A DNA stretch of 64,000 nucleotides from Pseudomonas azotoformans (GTDB taxonomy: Bacteria > Pseudomonadota > Gammaproteobacteria > Pseudomonadales > Pseudomonadaceae). The stretch covers positions 4,464,001 to 4,528,000 of the forward strand of contig NZ_CP014546.1 in the NCBI RefSeq assembly GCF_001579805.1, in the 5' to 3' direction. The position numbers were made by a program, and so were the translations under genes. The notes beneath the pieces were generated by a model that worked only from the letters and a program-made list of their open reading frames with translations, did no database searches and was not told the origin of the DNA. How positions within the stretch are numbered: position 1 is the stretch's first letter; every line of letters begins with the position of its first letter. This document shows positions 34,751 to 44,485 of the stretch, one piece after another.

Positions 34751-36582
34751 AAATGGACATGATGTCAGCCGTTAAGCTACACAGACGTTGGATGATTGGG
34801 CTGCTGTTGGGAGGTCTTTCGACAGGTTGTACGACTGGGCAATCACAAGGCGATGATGCGCAGCGCCTGATCGAACAGGGGCAGTTCGAGGAAGGATTGG
34901 AGCGTTACAGGGATCTGGCCAATAGGGATCCCATGGCGTATGGGCTTCGCTATATCCAACTGCGCGACAGCGTTTTGAGAGACTTGCTGCAACAAGCCAA
35001 GACCGCCCGTGATAATCGGCGTTGGGATGAAGCGGCGAGGCTTTACCGTAAAGTGTTGAACATTGAGCCAAGGCAGGAAATCGCAGTCAGGGCTCTCCAA
35101 GCGCTGCCCAGTGAGCAGGTAGTTACTGATAAGCTGGACAAGGTACGCGAGTCCTTGGCACGCGGGGATTCTGGTGGCGCCAAACGGCAGTTACAGGCTT
35201 TATTACATGACCATCCGACACAGCGCGACGCTTTGCAACAGCAGGATGTCATCCAGCGGCAAGAACAACTAATGGCCTCGGATTCAAACCTTTTGAACCC
35301 CAGATTGCAGGAGGAAATAACTCTTGAGTTGAGTGACATCAGCCTGCAAGACCTGTTGCGTTTGTTGTCCCAGACCTCGGGGGTGAATTTCGTCTTGGAT
35401 AAGGATGTACCAACCGATCTGCGCACGACGATCTATACGCGTAAAACGACGGTCTTGTCAGCGCTTGACTTGATCTTGAATATGAACCAGTTGGCGCGTA
35501 AACCGCTAAGTGATACCGCGTTTTTGATCTATCCGGACAAGGAGGACAAACGTAATCGCTATGAGGAGCTGACCGTGCGAACGTTCTATTTGCGCAGTGC
35601 AGATCCCATCAAGATTCAGGACATGATCAAAGTGCTGGCGTCGCCACGTACCGTCTATGTTGATGATGCTCAGCGGATTTTGGTGGTCCGTGATCGCCCT
35701 AGCGTGATTGCAGCGGTGGAACGGTTGGTGGAGCTTTACGACGTACCTGAATCTGAAGTGGTGCTGGAGGTCGAGATTATGGAGGTCAACACGGACGGCA
35801 AAAGTAACTTGGGTGTTCAATACCCGGATACCTTGAGTGTGGGGTTGCAAGGTAGTGGCGAAAAACCTGGCTCCATCAGTTTCAAAGATTTGGGCCATGT
35901 GAATAGCAGCAATTTTCAGCTCTATTATCCTGACCCGTTAGCCATTTTGAATTTTAAGCAAACCGGGGGCGACGCGCGGATGCTGGCCAACCCACGCATT
36001 CGCGTTAGCAGTCGCCAGAAAGCGAAGATTTTGATTGGTGACAAGGTCCCGGTCATCACGACCACGGTGAACCAAACATCCAGTGCATCAATGGAGTCTG
36101 TCAGTTACCTCGACGTCGGCTTGAAACTGGAGGTGATTCCGGAAATACATTTCAATGATGATGTCTCAATCACTATCGATCTTGAGGTCAGCAATATAGC
36201 TAAGGAGATTCGTTCGGCGAACGGGTTGCTGGCTTATCAAATAGGTACTCGCAACGCCACGACGGTTTTGCGTTTGCGAGATGGTGAGAAACAAGTCTTG
36301 GCCGGGCTGCTTAAAGATGAAGCACAGCAGGCATCTTCTGAAATCCCGGGGCTTGGTTGGATTCCAGGAATAGGGCGGCTGTTTTCCAATAAGAGTAAAA
36401 CCAATACCCGTTCGGAAATCGTCTTGCAAATCACCCCACATATTGTTCGTCCTGGACAGATGCCTGCGACAACGACGGTAGGGTTTGACTCTGGGACTTC
36501 GGAGCGCGCGTCTACTCATCCGCAGCGATTGACGCCCAAAGGGCAATATAGTTCGAGCACTCTTGATGAGCGGACGCAGTGA
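34747..36582 (+). CDS. gspD: Secretin GspD/PilQ/MshL family with N-terminal TPR-like region
   Basis: A 611-residue outer-membrane secretin. The signal ends in lipobox LSTGC, so it may be self-piloting. Residues about 35-125 form a TPR-like helical region (QFEEGLERYRDLANRDP, RRWDEAARLYRKVLNIEP) not usual in classic GspD; then N-type domains (SGVNFVLDKDVP, FYLRSADPIKIQDMIKVL, VPESEVVLEVEIMEVN) and the secretin core (GGDARMLANPRIRVSSRQKAKILIGDKVPV; IPGLGWIPGIGRLFSNKSKTNTRSEIVLQITPHIVR). It would form the outer-membrane channel. Start GTG 34747 overlaps the previous stop; ATG 34753 is an alternative. Confidence 0.9.
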   Translation: MKMDMMSAVKLHRRWMIGLLLGGLSTGCTTGQSQGDDAQRLIEQGQFEEGLERYRDLANRDPMAYGLRYIQLRDSVLRDLLQQAKTARDNRRWDEAARLYRKVLNIEPRQEIAVRALQALPSEQVVTDKLDKVRESLARGDSGGAKRQLQALLHDHPTQRDALQQQDVIQRQEQLMASDSNLLNPRLQEEITLELSDISLQDLLRLLSQTSGVNFVLDKDVPTDLRTTIYTRKTTVLSALDLILNMNQLARKPLSDTAFLIYPDKEDKRNRYEELTVRTFYLRSADPIKIQDMIKVLASPRTVYVDDAQRILVVRDRPSVIAAVERLVELYDVPESEVVLEVEIMEVNTDGKSNLGVQYPDTLSVGLQGSGEKPGSISFKDLGHVNSSNFQLYYPDPLAILNFKQTGGDARMLANPRIRVSSRQKAKILIGDKVPVITTTVNQTSSASMESVSYLDVGLKLEVIPEIHFNDDVSITIDLEVSNIAKEIRSANGLLAYQIGTRNATTVLRLRDGEKQVLAGLLKDEAQQASSEIPGLGWIPGIGRLFSNKSKTNTRSEIVLQITPHIVRPGQMPATTTVGFDSGTSERASTHPQRLTPKGQYSSSTLDERTQ

Positions 36583-37064
36583 AAGTCGTGCGGCATTGCA
36601 TGAAGGGTTTCACGCTTATCGAGATGGTCGTGACAGTTGCATTAGTAGCCTTATTAGCGTCGATCGTCACACCGATGGCACAGATGACCGTTCAGCGTTC
36701 GAAGGAGCAAGAGCTCAAAATCGCGTTACGGCAAATACGTGAGGCAATCGACGCTTACAAGAAGGCGGGGGATGAGGGGCGTGTTTACCGATCAGGCATG
36801 ACTACGGGGTATCCGGAGAACCTGCAGGTGTTGGTAGATGGAGTACCTGACCAACGCGATCTGAAGGGGAAAAAGATATTTTTCCTTCGTCGTCTGCCAC
36901 GTGATCCTATGGCCACTGACTCAAGGTTACCCGCGGAACGCACCTGGGGCTTGCGAAGTTATGCCAGTGAAGGGGCGGCTCCGCAGCCGGGAGATGACGT
37001 TTACGATGTGTACTCGATGAAGTCAGGGGCCGGCCTAAACGGTGTACCTTACAAGGAGTGGTGA
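36579..37064 (+). CDS. Pseudopilin-like protein (first of three)
   Basis: A 161-residue prepilin-like protein. Class III signal: short basic leader ending CMKG, then FTLIEMVVTVALVALLASIV with Glu at +5. The C-terminal part has YPENLQVLVDGVPD and FFLRRLPRDPMATD, the pattern of GspG-like pseudopilins with a shorter tail, and ends in VPYKEW. GTG start overlaps the secretin stop. It may be a minor pseudopilin that primes the tip or contacts cargo. Confidence 0.8.
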   Translation: MKVVRHCMKGFTLIEMVVTVALVALLASIVTPMAQMTVQRSKEQELKIALRQIREAIDAYKKAGDEGRVYRSGMTTGYPENLQVLVDGVPDQRDLKGKKIFFLRRLPRDPMATDSRLPAERTWGLRSYASEGAAPQPGDDVYDVYSMKSGAGLNGVPYKEW

Positions 37065-37065
37065 A

Positions 37066-37446
37066 GTGGCCAGTTTTCACGTGAAAGGTTTCACGCTTAT
37101 CGAGTTGTTGGTGGTATTAGCCATTGTCGCCACACTATTGAGCATAGTCGCACCACGCTACGTGCACCAGGTCGACAAAGCCCAAGATGCTGCATTGCGC
37201 GAAAACCTCGTTATCTTGCGTCAAGCACTGGACCACTATTATGCGGATAAAGACCACTACCCGGACTCGTTGCAGGCCTTGGTGGAAGAGCGTTATCTGC
37301 GCAAATTGCCCGTTGACCCTTGGACCCGCCGCAATGACAGCTGGGAGACGGTGACTGAAGAAGACTCTGGTATTTCCAGGGTTATCGACGTGTTAAGTGG
37401 CGCGTCAGGCACAGCTGCAGACGGAACAGATTACCGCTCATGGTAG
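37066..37446 (+). CDS. Pseudopilin-like protein (second of three), GspG-like
   Basis: A 126-residue prepilin-like protein with leader MASFHVKG and mature start FTLIELLVVLAIVATLLSIVAP (Glu at +5). The body DHYPDSLQALVEERYLRKLPVDPWTRRNDSWE closely resembles GspG, including the DPW motif. GTG 37066 is seven bases after AAGGAG and one base after the previous stop, which decides the start. Likely a minor pseudopilin. Confidence 0.8.
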   Translation: MASFHVKGFTLIELLVVLAIVATLLSIVAPRYVHQVDKAQDAALRENLVILRQALDHYYADKDHYPDSLQALVEERYLRKLPVDPWTRRNDSWETVTEEDSGISRVIDVLSGASGTAADGTDYRSW

Positions 37447-37898
37447 GGCGGCGGGCAAGGCAAGAGGGCCTGACCTACTTCTGGTTTCTGCTAGTCATTT
37501 TAGTGTTATCCCTGGGGATAGGGCAGTACCTTGATTTTCAGTCGAGTGTGGTGCGACGCTTGAAAGAAGCGGAATTGTTGCGGGTTGGAACACTTTATCA
37601 AGAGGCTATTGGCCAATATTACCTCAGTTCACCGAATGGGTTGTTCCAGTACCCGGAGCGTCTGGAGGATTTGTTACGCGATCCGCGACACGTAGTGGTA
37701 CGACGTTACATTCGACACCTATATCCAGACCCCATGACTGGACAGCCCTTTAAGCTGATTGTGTTTCAGCGTGGAGGTATTTCTGGTGTGCGGAGCTCGT
37801 CCGCGTCTCAGCCTATAGGAACTCATCCTCCGGAGAGTGTTTCTATAGGGTTATCAGTGGGCTATGAATCTTGGGAGTTTGTTTATTCAAGTCCATGA
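37440..37898 (+). CDS. Pseudopilin-like protein (third of three), atypical
   Basis: A 152-residue protein with a basic leader MVGRRARQEG and a hydrophobic helix LTYFWFLLVILVLSLGIGQYL. The processing Gly is present, but Glu +5 is lacking, as in GspK-type tip pseudopilins. Downstream segments (YLSSPNGLFQYPERLEDLLRDPR, RYIRHLYPDPMTGQPFKLI) resemble the body of larger pseudopilins. ATG overlaps the preceding stop. It may cap the pseudopilus. Confidence 0.7.
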   Translation: MVGRRARQEGLTYFWFLLVILVLSLGIGQYLDFQSSVVRRLKEAELLRVGTLYQEAIGQYYLSSPNGLFQYPERLEDLLRDPRHVVVRRYIRHLYPDPMTGQPFKLIVFQRGGISGVRSSSASQPIGTHPPESVSIGLSVGYESWEFVYSSP

Positions 37899-38094
37899 AG
37901 GCCACGGTTTACGTACGAGACGAAAGCGAATTGAGAGCCTTATCACGCAGATGAAAAAATATTTAAGTGGAGACTGGCAAAATGCTACTTCTTCCCTAAG
38001 CTCACATTCACATGCCGTTCGGCAACCACAAAACTGATTGCCATGGATGGTTCGCCTGTATCGCTGTAATGGGTACAACCCTTGCGAGGACAAC

Positions 38095-38340
38095 ATGGAC
38101 GTTGAGCAGAATAAAGAAACGCTATTCTCGATGAGGCCTTTATCGTGGCGTTCGGCATTGTTCAGTTTTTTATTGATCTCATCCACCCCGACATGGGCGG
38201 GGGCAGCCAACTACACCTATGACCCCTTAGGGCGTATCACTCAAGTCGTCTATACCGATGGTATAACGACAACCACCATCACTTATCAATATGATGCGTT
38301 GGGCAACCGCACTTCAGTGGTTACCACTCGATCTCCCTGA
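38095..38340 (+). CDS. Secreted YD-repeat miniprotein
   Basis: An 81-residue protein: ATG at 38095 after GAGGA, a Sec-type signal (SWRSALFSFLLISSTPTWAGA) and about two YD repeats (YTYDPLGRITQVVYTDG, ITYQYDALGNRTSV). It is a complete miniature of the RHS repeat unit, ending 112 bases before the giant RHS gene. It follows the pseudopilin genes by about 200 bases. Possible roles are a chaperone or seed strand for the RHS shell, a processed tip component, or a relic of an ancestral RHS gene. The signal peptide, ribosome site and clean stop favour a real gene. Confidence 0.65.
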   Translation: MDVEQNKETLFSMRPLSWRSALFSFLLISSTPTWAGAANYTYDPLGRITQVVYTDGITTTTITYQYDALGNRTSVVTTRSP

Positions 38341-38452
38341 TGTAACCGTTAACGTTAACTACCGTGTGCAGTTAATCTCTGTGCGAGCGCTATTGACAGT
38401 GGCAGCGCCAGAGCTTTTGCAGTCCGATAATATATCGGGAGGGGAGGAGTCT

Positions 38453-41400
38453 ATGAAGTTTTTTTCGCTAAGCAAATTTTTTGCCGCGCTATGGATGGCG
38501 ACGTTTGCTATTCCAGCCGTCGTCGCTGCACAGGGGAATGTGCACCTGATACCCGGAAAAACCGCCGTCAACTACGACACTCTCATTGGGGGTGTGCAGG
38601 ATAAAGCCCTGAAAGGCAGGGGACCGATCGAGCTTAAACCGGCAGGGACCGCCCGTGCATTTATGGCACCGGTTTCAATTGATGAAGCAAAAGCAGTTCG
38701 CGCGACGAGAACGTTTCCTTCAAATTTAATACAAGGCGACAGTTCGAGCACCAACGGCAGTAATAAGCCAAAATCGATCAGCAGTGCGCAGCGTTCTCTT
38801 TCTTCGAGTTCTGCACCTGTTGGACCTGCGTCTATTACCGTTCTAGCGCGGGCACTGAACTACCATCCTGACAGAATTTATCAATATATTAGAAATAATA
38901 TTGATTTTTACCCTGTGAATGGTGTGCAAAAAGGTGCCGTAGGTGCACTTCTGGACAACCAGGGCACAGCCTATGATCAAGCAGCGCTGATGGTTGAGTT
39001 GCTTCGTGCCTCCGGCTATAACGCTAATTATGTAGTCGGAGTTATCCATCTGACAGCAGCACAGCTTCGGGATTGGTGGGGGTTTGAGACTGATAATGTG
39101 TGTGCGGTAATCAATTTGTTAGGTCAGAGCCAAATTCCTTACGGTGACATAACTGCGACGGTTGGAGGTACTTGCCCTGGCTTGAATGCTGGATTGGCGG
39201 CGGTCTCTATTCAGCATGTGTGGGTGAAAACCAATATAGGAGGCACGGATTATGTGTTTGATCCTAGTTATAAACCACATGTTAAGAAGGTGGGGCTAGA
39301 TTATTCGGCAGTCACTGGATATAACGCCGCCACTTTCTTGAGTAACGCCAAATCAGGCGCTACGATCAATGCTGATTTTGTACAGAATTTGAACCGTTCA
39401 AATATCACTAGCGGTCTAACCTCGGCGGCATCAAATTTAGCGGCTTGGCTAAGGGTGAACAAACCTACGGCGACCATGGATGATGTAATAGGTGGGTGGA
39501 CGATTGAGCCTTACTTGGGGCAAACACAACGTCAGAGTTCACTTCCCTATCAGGATCCCGCATACGGTATCAGTGAAGGGACTTTTCTCGAGCCGGCTTC
39601 GAAACCGACGCTTAGATTACGTTATCAGGGCATCGATAAGACTTTTACGTCTGACGCTATTTATGGACGTCGTCTGAGTATTTCCTATAACTCAAACAAT
39701 CAGCCTGAACTCAAGCTGGATGGCGTTATTCTGGCGACGGGAAGTGCTGTTGCTGTTGGCGCGGACAGCTCTATTACAATGACAATTGTGCATAATGCTT
39801 TTACAGATCCCAAAGCGAATCAGGAGTTTTCTCAAAATATAAAAGGGGGAGGGACATATATAATCAATAATGGTTGGGGGCCAACGGGGCGAGGGTTGGC
39901 GCAATTCCATCTTGCTAACTTAGAGACGCTGAGAGCTACAGGTGCTGCGGAAACAACCGAGCCTGTGTTAGGTACAAGCCTTGCCGTGCTAGGTGCACAG
40001 TGGTTGGGACAAACGCAAGAGCTGGATAGTATCAGCGGCCGTATCAGTGGCTCGCTGATGTTTCATTACCACCAAACCGGTATTGCCGGCTACTATAAGT
40101 CGTCTTATGTTGATTTGCCAGGTGGTATCGTCGCGTTGGTTAACGCGGCGGGGAACACTTTAAAGGAAAACGCTGCTTTTCGTAGCTCTGTGGGGCACTC
40201 GAGTGCATTTGAGTCGACAACCGTACAGCAAGTGACAGGTGTTAAAGCCGTGTCAACAGTGAGCCTGCTGGATAAAGCGTCGGTCGCGGGTATGAAAATT
40301 TTCAGCGCGAAAACGAGCAATTATCTCAGTCAGGTTAAGCCCAATTTAACCGGCTGTAGCGCTTATTACACTGCTTTAGAGTCAGTTATTAACCCGGGAG
40401 GGAGGGTAATATTGCCAGCTTCCTGCACCCAAATTGAGGGTGGTTGGACCGGGTTTGGCTATTTTACGTTTACCAATGCAGTGACACCCTTGATGGGAGC
40501 CATGATTAGCGGTGGGTATGCCGGGGGGTACAGCAGTTTCCCTCAATCAGTAGGGTTAATGGTTGCAAGCGCAGAAACCAACACTAAAAGCCCAAATTCT
40601 TGGACGCAGTTCTTCGGTAGCGCCTGGAGTGATCCTGTCGACATGGTTAACGGAAATTTTCTATACGAACATGCTGACATGAAAGCAGGCGTCGGAGAGT
40701 TTCCAGCCAGCTTAGGTTTGCAACGCGTCTACAGTTCAGGCTTACGCTATCGGGATGGTTCGCTGGGTAAAGGCTGGGCCCATAATTTTAATAGTAGTGT
40801 TCGCGTGGGGTCAGATGGTTACCAAGGGCTGGGCGAAGATTCTGCGCTCGATGCCGTTAACGCGTTAGTTGCAATACGGGCAACCTACGATCTATTTATG
40901 GATATCAGTGATTCTACTGAGAGTTATGTGATTTCAGCGATAAGTCAAAATTGGTTGGGTGAACAGATAGTCAATAACACCGTGGTTGTCGGGCAAGGGC
41001 TCAACGGTATGGTCTTTGTAAAACTGCCTGACGGAAGTTATAACCCTCCACCAGGGAACTCAGCGCGCCTTATTAAGAACTCGGATGGAACCTATGCGCT
41101 GGAAGAGTTGAACCGCGCGAAGAAGTGGTTTGATCTAAGTGGCAAAATTACTCGTTATGATGATCCCAGTGGTATCCAAGTCAAGTTTACCTATTCGGGA
41201 GATAATCTGGCTTTAGTGGAAAATAGTTTGGGACGAACACTAAATTTTTCTTACACCAATAATCGAATTGCTCAGGTGACTGACGGCGCTGGAGGACGCG
41301 CTATCAAGTACCTGTACGATGCCAATGGTAATTTAACGTCTTCCACTGATGCGACAAATCAAACGACGACTTTTCAATACGATCTACCGGGCCGGATGAC

Positions 41401-44400
41401 CAAGCATTTTTCGCCAGCGGCGCCGAGCGTCGCTGTTGTGACTAACGTATATGACAGTTTTAATAGGGTCGAAACCCAGACCAACGCAAAGGGGCAGCTC
41501 TATAACTATTTATTTGCGGGCTTTCGGACGTCTGAGATAGGGCCTGATGGCGTTACGCGCGTTAACTATATTAATGGCGCTGGTAAAACGTTGCAGTTTG
41601 GAGATCCCATGAGCCGCTGGACGGTATATGAGTACGATGGCCTGCAGCGTGTTATTAGGGCGGTGGAACCTGAAGGTAACGCCACTGAATATACATATGA
41701 TGATGCGACCTGTGCGTCGATAGATAAACGCTGCACTCACAACCTGAGTTCAGTAAAAAAAGTGGCAAAGCAGGGGTCGGGTGTACCAACGCAAACAATC
41801 GCGTATACCTATGAAAGCGCCTTTAATAAGGTTGCCACGGTTACGGATGCGCTCGGTAATACTACGGTGACTACATATACGTCGCAAGGTTATATTAATC
41901 AGGTAACACAACCTCAAGATAGTCTTGGTGTCGCTCCGCAAACCTCATACGGTTATAGTGTTTTCAGTCGGAGTGGCTGGAATAATTTTTACTTGCCATC
42001 GAGTCAAACTGTTAAAATTGATTCGGGCAGGTCGGTTGTCAATACGATTGTCTATAATGCGTCCAATAAGTACGTGCCCAGTGCTCGCGTGGTGGACAGT
42101 GGCTCTGGGCGGCTTAACCTTACAAGTACTCTCACTTACGATGCGGTGGGCAATCTGACGAGTGTTGATGGACCAAGGACTGACGTTGTAGACACTACTG
42201 ACTTCGTATTCGATGCGGAACGACGTGGCATCACCACTATTAATGCTGTCGGCAAACAAAGTATTACTGGCTACGATGCGGAAGGTCGGATAGTGAGGGC
42301 TGCTTCACAGTTTGGCAGCCAATGGCTAGTTAAATGCAGCACATACAGTGTCACTGGAAAAGTCGTTCGTGAGTGGGGGCCTGCTTTGACAGCTGCTTCT
42401 TCGACGTGCCCGGCACAAGCTTCTCCAGTCGCGATCACTGATACGGCGTACGACAATTTGGATCGTGCAGTGACCTCAACAATTTACTTGCCGGCGAGTG
42501 AAGGGGGGAACCGCATCACCCAGACCGTCTATAATCTGGATGATACAGTGCAAAAAATTAAAAAGGCGGTAGGCACAGCACAGCTGCAAGACTATGCAAC
42601 GTACACCTATAATAATAATGGAAAGCTGTTCACTAGCCAGGATGCTCGTGGTTACTTGACGGTTCGTGAGTTAGATGGTTTAGATCGATTGTTGCGATTG
42701 TATTACCCTTTGCCCGATACCGTAGGCCAGGGTAATGCGAACGACTTTGAGCAGTTTGAATACGATGCTAACGACAACGTGATCTTCCATCGGCTACGCT
42801 CGGGAGAGGTCATGGGGAACACCTGGGATAAGCTGAATAGGCTTACGTCACGTTATTATTTTGATAGCGGTGATAATGTAAATTTTGCCTACGATCTTCG
42901 AGGGCTTAAGACTCAAAGTAATTTTGCCGATTCTAGTTATAATATCAACAATGCTTGGGACAATGCTGGGCGTCTTACTTCAAGCAATGCGGGTGGCAAA
43001 CTCGTCAAATACCAGTATGATGCGGCGGATAATCGTATCGCCTTGACGTGGCCGGATAATGTCTATGTCCAAAGCGCTTATGATAGTTTGAATCGACTTA
43101 CGTCGATTAAGGAGAATAATGTTACTGCGCTTGTTAACTATGTGTATGACGATTTGAATCGGCGTGCCACGGTGACGCAAGGTAATGGGACTAGCACGGG
43201 ATATGCTTTCGATAATCAGGGTAGGTTAAGCAGCCTGGAGCATTTTTTGGCAGGTACTGCGCAGGACGTTAAATATACCTATGCTAGGAACCAAGTGGGT
43301 GATTTAGCGCAGGTGTCGACAACTAATAATTTATATCAATGGGACGGTGCGCAGTCAGGTATTAATAGCTATACTGCTAACGGGCGTAACCAGTACCTCA
43401 GCGCGGCAGGTGTTACTCCAAGTTATGATGGTAATGCCAATTTGTCCAATGATGGTGTATTTTCTTATCAGTATGATCGTGAAAATCGACTTCGTAGCGC
43501 CACTCAGGGTAGTGTAGTCAATACGCTAAGTTATGATGCTGAAGGACGCATGCGCCGTACATCATTGGGCGGTATTCAAATTGACCTACTGTATGACGGT
43601 GAGCGCCTGATTGGCGAGTATGACAGCACGGGAACACTGCTTAAACGTTATGTTCATGGCTCAGGTGCTGACGAGGTGCTAGTCGTTTACGACGGCGCAG
43701 CCCTTACCAACAAAAATTGGCTCTATTCTGATCATCAAGGTAGCGTTGTGGCGTTGGCTAATACCACAGGTACTAGCACTTCTGTGTATGCATATGGCCC
43801 ATTTGGCGAGCCGAATACTACCGCGGGTGTGCGCTTTCGCTATACCGGGCAACAGTTTCTACCTCAACTCAATCTCTATTACTATAAGGCAAGGTTCTAT
43901 TCGGCAACCTTGGGGCGTTTTTTACAAACTGATCCTATAGGGTATTCCGATGATATGAACCTATACGCTTATGCCGGTAATAACGCTCTGAATTTCAATG
44001 ATTCCTCGGGCTTGTTTAAATCGCAGTTGAATAATTTGTCGGCCAAACTGGGGGCGTATGGGGACTCTGCCTATAACTCCAATTTTTCACTCTCTATCGA
44101 AGCGTATCGCGTTGTCGGTGGTGGTATATCACTAAGCTGGTCTAAAGGTGCTCTTGAGGTCACGGGGAAGTTTGGATTAGGCCTGGGGGCTGGATTTACT
44201 TATGATCCAAAAGGGACCCCTTCTCTCCATACGTCGTCGTCTGGATCTGGGTATATCGCCAGGACAACGGTCGAAGGTGGCGTGGCGATAGGCGTCGGCC
44301 CTCTAGCAGCAGGCATTTCCTACAAGGGGGCGACAGGTAACGCCATCACGAACAAAGTGGGTGGTGGCTTTGGGAGCCCATCGGTCGTATTTTCTATTGA

Positions 44401-44476
44401 TCCTAACGCAGTGAATTGGGGTGGACGTTGGGGTACTAATATCAACGTAGAATTTGGTGGATATAACCATTTTTAG
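38453..44476 (+). CDS. Giant secreted RHS/YD-repeat protein with pseudo-transglutaminase domain
   Basis: A 2007-residue protein. ATG 38453 follows a GGGAGGGGAGGAG site. Residues 1-27 are a Sec signal ending VVAAQG. Residues about 130-275 look like a transglutaminase-like fold: the Cys position is Ala173 (GTAYDQAALMVELLRASGY) while His255 and Asp270 remain, so probably inactive. A DUF-like beta region follows; from about residue 730 (SWSDPVDMVNGNFLYEHADM) come the RHS wall and many YD repeats, ending in the RHS core RFLQTDPIGYSDDMNLYAYAGNNAL. The last 155 or so residues are a Gly/Ser-rich, strand-rich tip (IEAYRVVGGGISLSWSKGALEVTGKFGLGLGAGF) without a known toxin motif. Lack of PAAR or TcB features, and the signal peptide, fit export via the neighbouring type II-like machine. 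Confidence 0.85.
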   Translation: MKFFSLSKFFAALWMATFAIPAVVAAQGNVHLIPGKTAVNYDTLIGGVQDKALKGRGPIELKPAGTARAFMAPVSIDEAKAVRATRTFPSNLIQGDSSSTNGSNKPKSISSAQRSLSSSSAPVGPASITVLARALNYHPDRIYQYIRNNIDFYPVNGVQKGAVGALLDNQGTAYDQAALMVELLRASGYNANYVVGVIHLTAAQLRDWWGFETDNVCAVINLLGQSQIPYGDITATVGGTCPGLNAGLAAVSIQHVWVKTNIGGTDYVFDPSYKPHVKKVGLDYSAVTGYNAATFLSNAKSGATINADFVQNLNRSNITSGLTSAASNLAAWLRVNKPTATMDDVIGGWTIEPYLGQTQRQSSLPYQDPAYGISEGTFLEPASKPTLRLRYQGIDKTFTSDAIYGRRLSISYNSNNQPELKLDGVILATGSAVAVGADSSITMTIVHNAFTDPKANQEFSQNIKGGGTYIINNGWGPTGRGLAQFHLANLETLRATGAAETTEPVLGTSLAVLGAQWLGQTQELDSISGRISGSLMFHYHQTGIAGYYKSSYVDLPGGIVALVNAAGNTLKENAAFRSSVGHSSAFESTTVQQVTGVKAVSTVSLLDKASVAGMKIFSAKTSNYLSQVKPNLTGCSAYYTALESVINPGGRVILPASCTQIEGGWTGFGYFTFTNAVTPLMGAMISGGYAGGYSSFPQSVGLMVASAETNTKSPNSWTQFFGSAWSDPVDMVNGNFLYEHADMKAGVGEFPASLGLQRVYSSGLRYRDGSLGKGWAHNFNSSVRVGSDGYQGLGEDSALDAVNALVAIRATYDLFMDISDSTESYVISAISQNWLGEQIVNNTVVVGQGLNGMVFVKLPDGSYNPPPGNSARLIKNSDGTYALEELNRAKKWFDLSGKITRYDDPSGIQVKFTYSGDNLALVENSLGRTLNFSYTNNRIAQVTDGAGGRAIKYLYDANGNLTSSTDATNQTTTFQYDLPGRMTKHFSPAAPSVAVVTNVYDSFNRVETQTNAKGQLYNYLFAGFRTSEIGPDGVTRVNYINGAGKTLQFGDPMSRWTVYEYDGLQRVIRAVEPEGNATEYTYDDATCASIDKRCTHNLSSVKKVAKQGSGVPTQTIAYTYESAFNKVATVTDALGNTTVTTYTSQGYINQVTQPQDSLGVAPQTSYGYSVFSRSGWNNFYLPSSQTVKIDSGRSVVNTIVYNASNKYVPSARVVDSGSGRLNLTSTLTYDAVGNLTSVDGPRTDVVDTTDFVFDAERRGITTINAVGKQSITGYDAEGRIVRAASQFGSQWLVKCSTYSVTGKVVREWGPALTAASSTCPAQASPVAITDTAYDNLDRAVTSTIYLPASEGGNRITQTVYNLDDTVQKIKKAVGTAQLQDYATYTYNNNGKLFTSQDARGYLTVRELDGLDRLLRLYYPLPDTVGQGNANDFEQFEYDANDNVIFHRLRSGEVMGNTWDKLNRLTSRYYFDSGDNVNFAYDLRGLKTQSNFADSSYNINNAWDNAGRLTSSNAGGKLVKYQYDAADNRIALTWPDNVYVQSAYDSLNRLTSIKENNVTALVNYVYDDLNRRATVTQGNGTSTGYAFDNQGRLSSLEHFLAGTAQDVKYTYARNQVGDLAQVSTTNNLYQWDGAQSGINSYTANGRNQYLSAAGVTPSYDGNANLSNDGVFSYQYDRENRLRSATQGSVVNTLSYDAEGRMRRTSLGGIQIDLLYDGERLIGEYDSTGTLLKRYVHGSGADEVLVVYDGAALTNKNWLYSDHQGSVVALANTTGTSTSVYAYGPFGEPNTTAGVRFRYTGQQFLPQLNLYYYKARFYSATLGRFLQTDPIGYSDDMNLYAYAGNNALNFNDSSGLFKSQLNNLSAKLGAYGDSAYNSNFSLSIEAYRVVGGGISLSWSKGALEVTGKFGLGLGAGFTYDPKGTPSLHTSSSGSGYIARTTVEGGVAIGVGPLAAGISYKGATGNAITNKVGGGFGSPSVVFSIDPNAVNWGGRWGTNINVEFGGYNHF

Positions 44477-44485
44477 GGAATGGAT

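Noticed and set aside
29019..37898. Complete classical type II secretion (Xcp/Hxc) cluster
   Set aside because: GspH, I, J, K sets and a prepilin peptidase are missing and PilM/N/O/P-like genes replace GspL/M; it is a reduced hybrid type.
38453..44476. T6SS-type RHS effector or Tc toxin subunit
   Set aside because: No PAAR, VgrG, Hcp or TcB features; a Sec signal peptide begins the protein.
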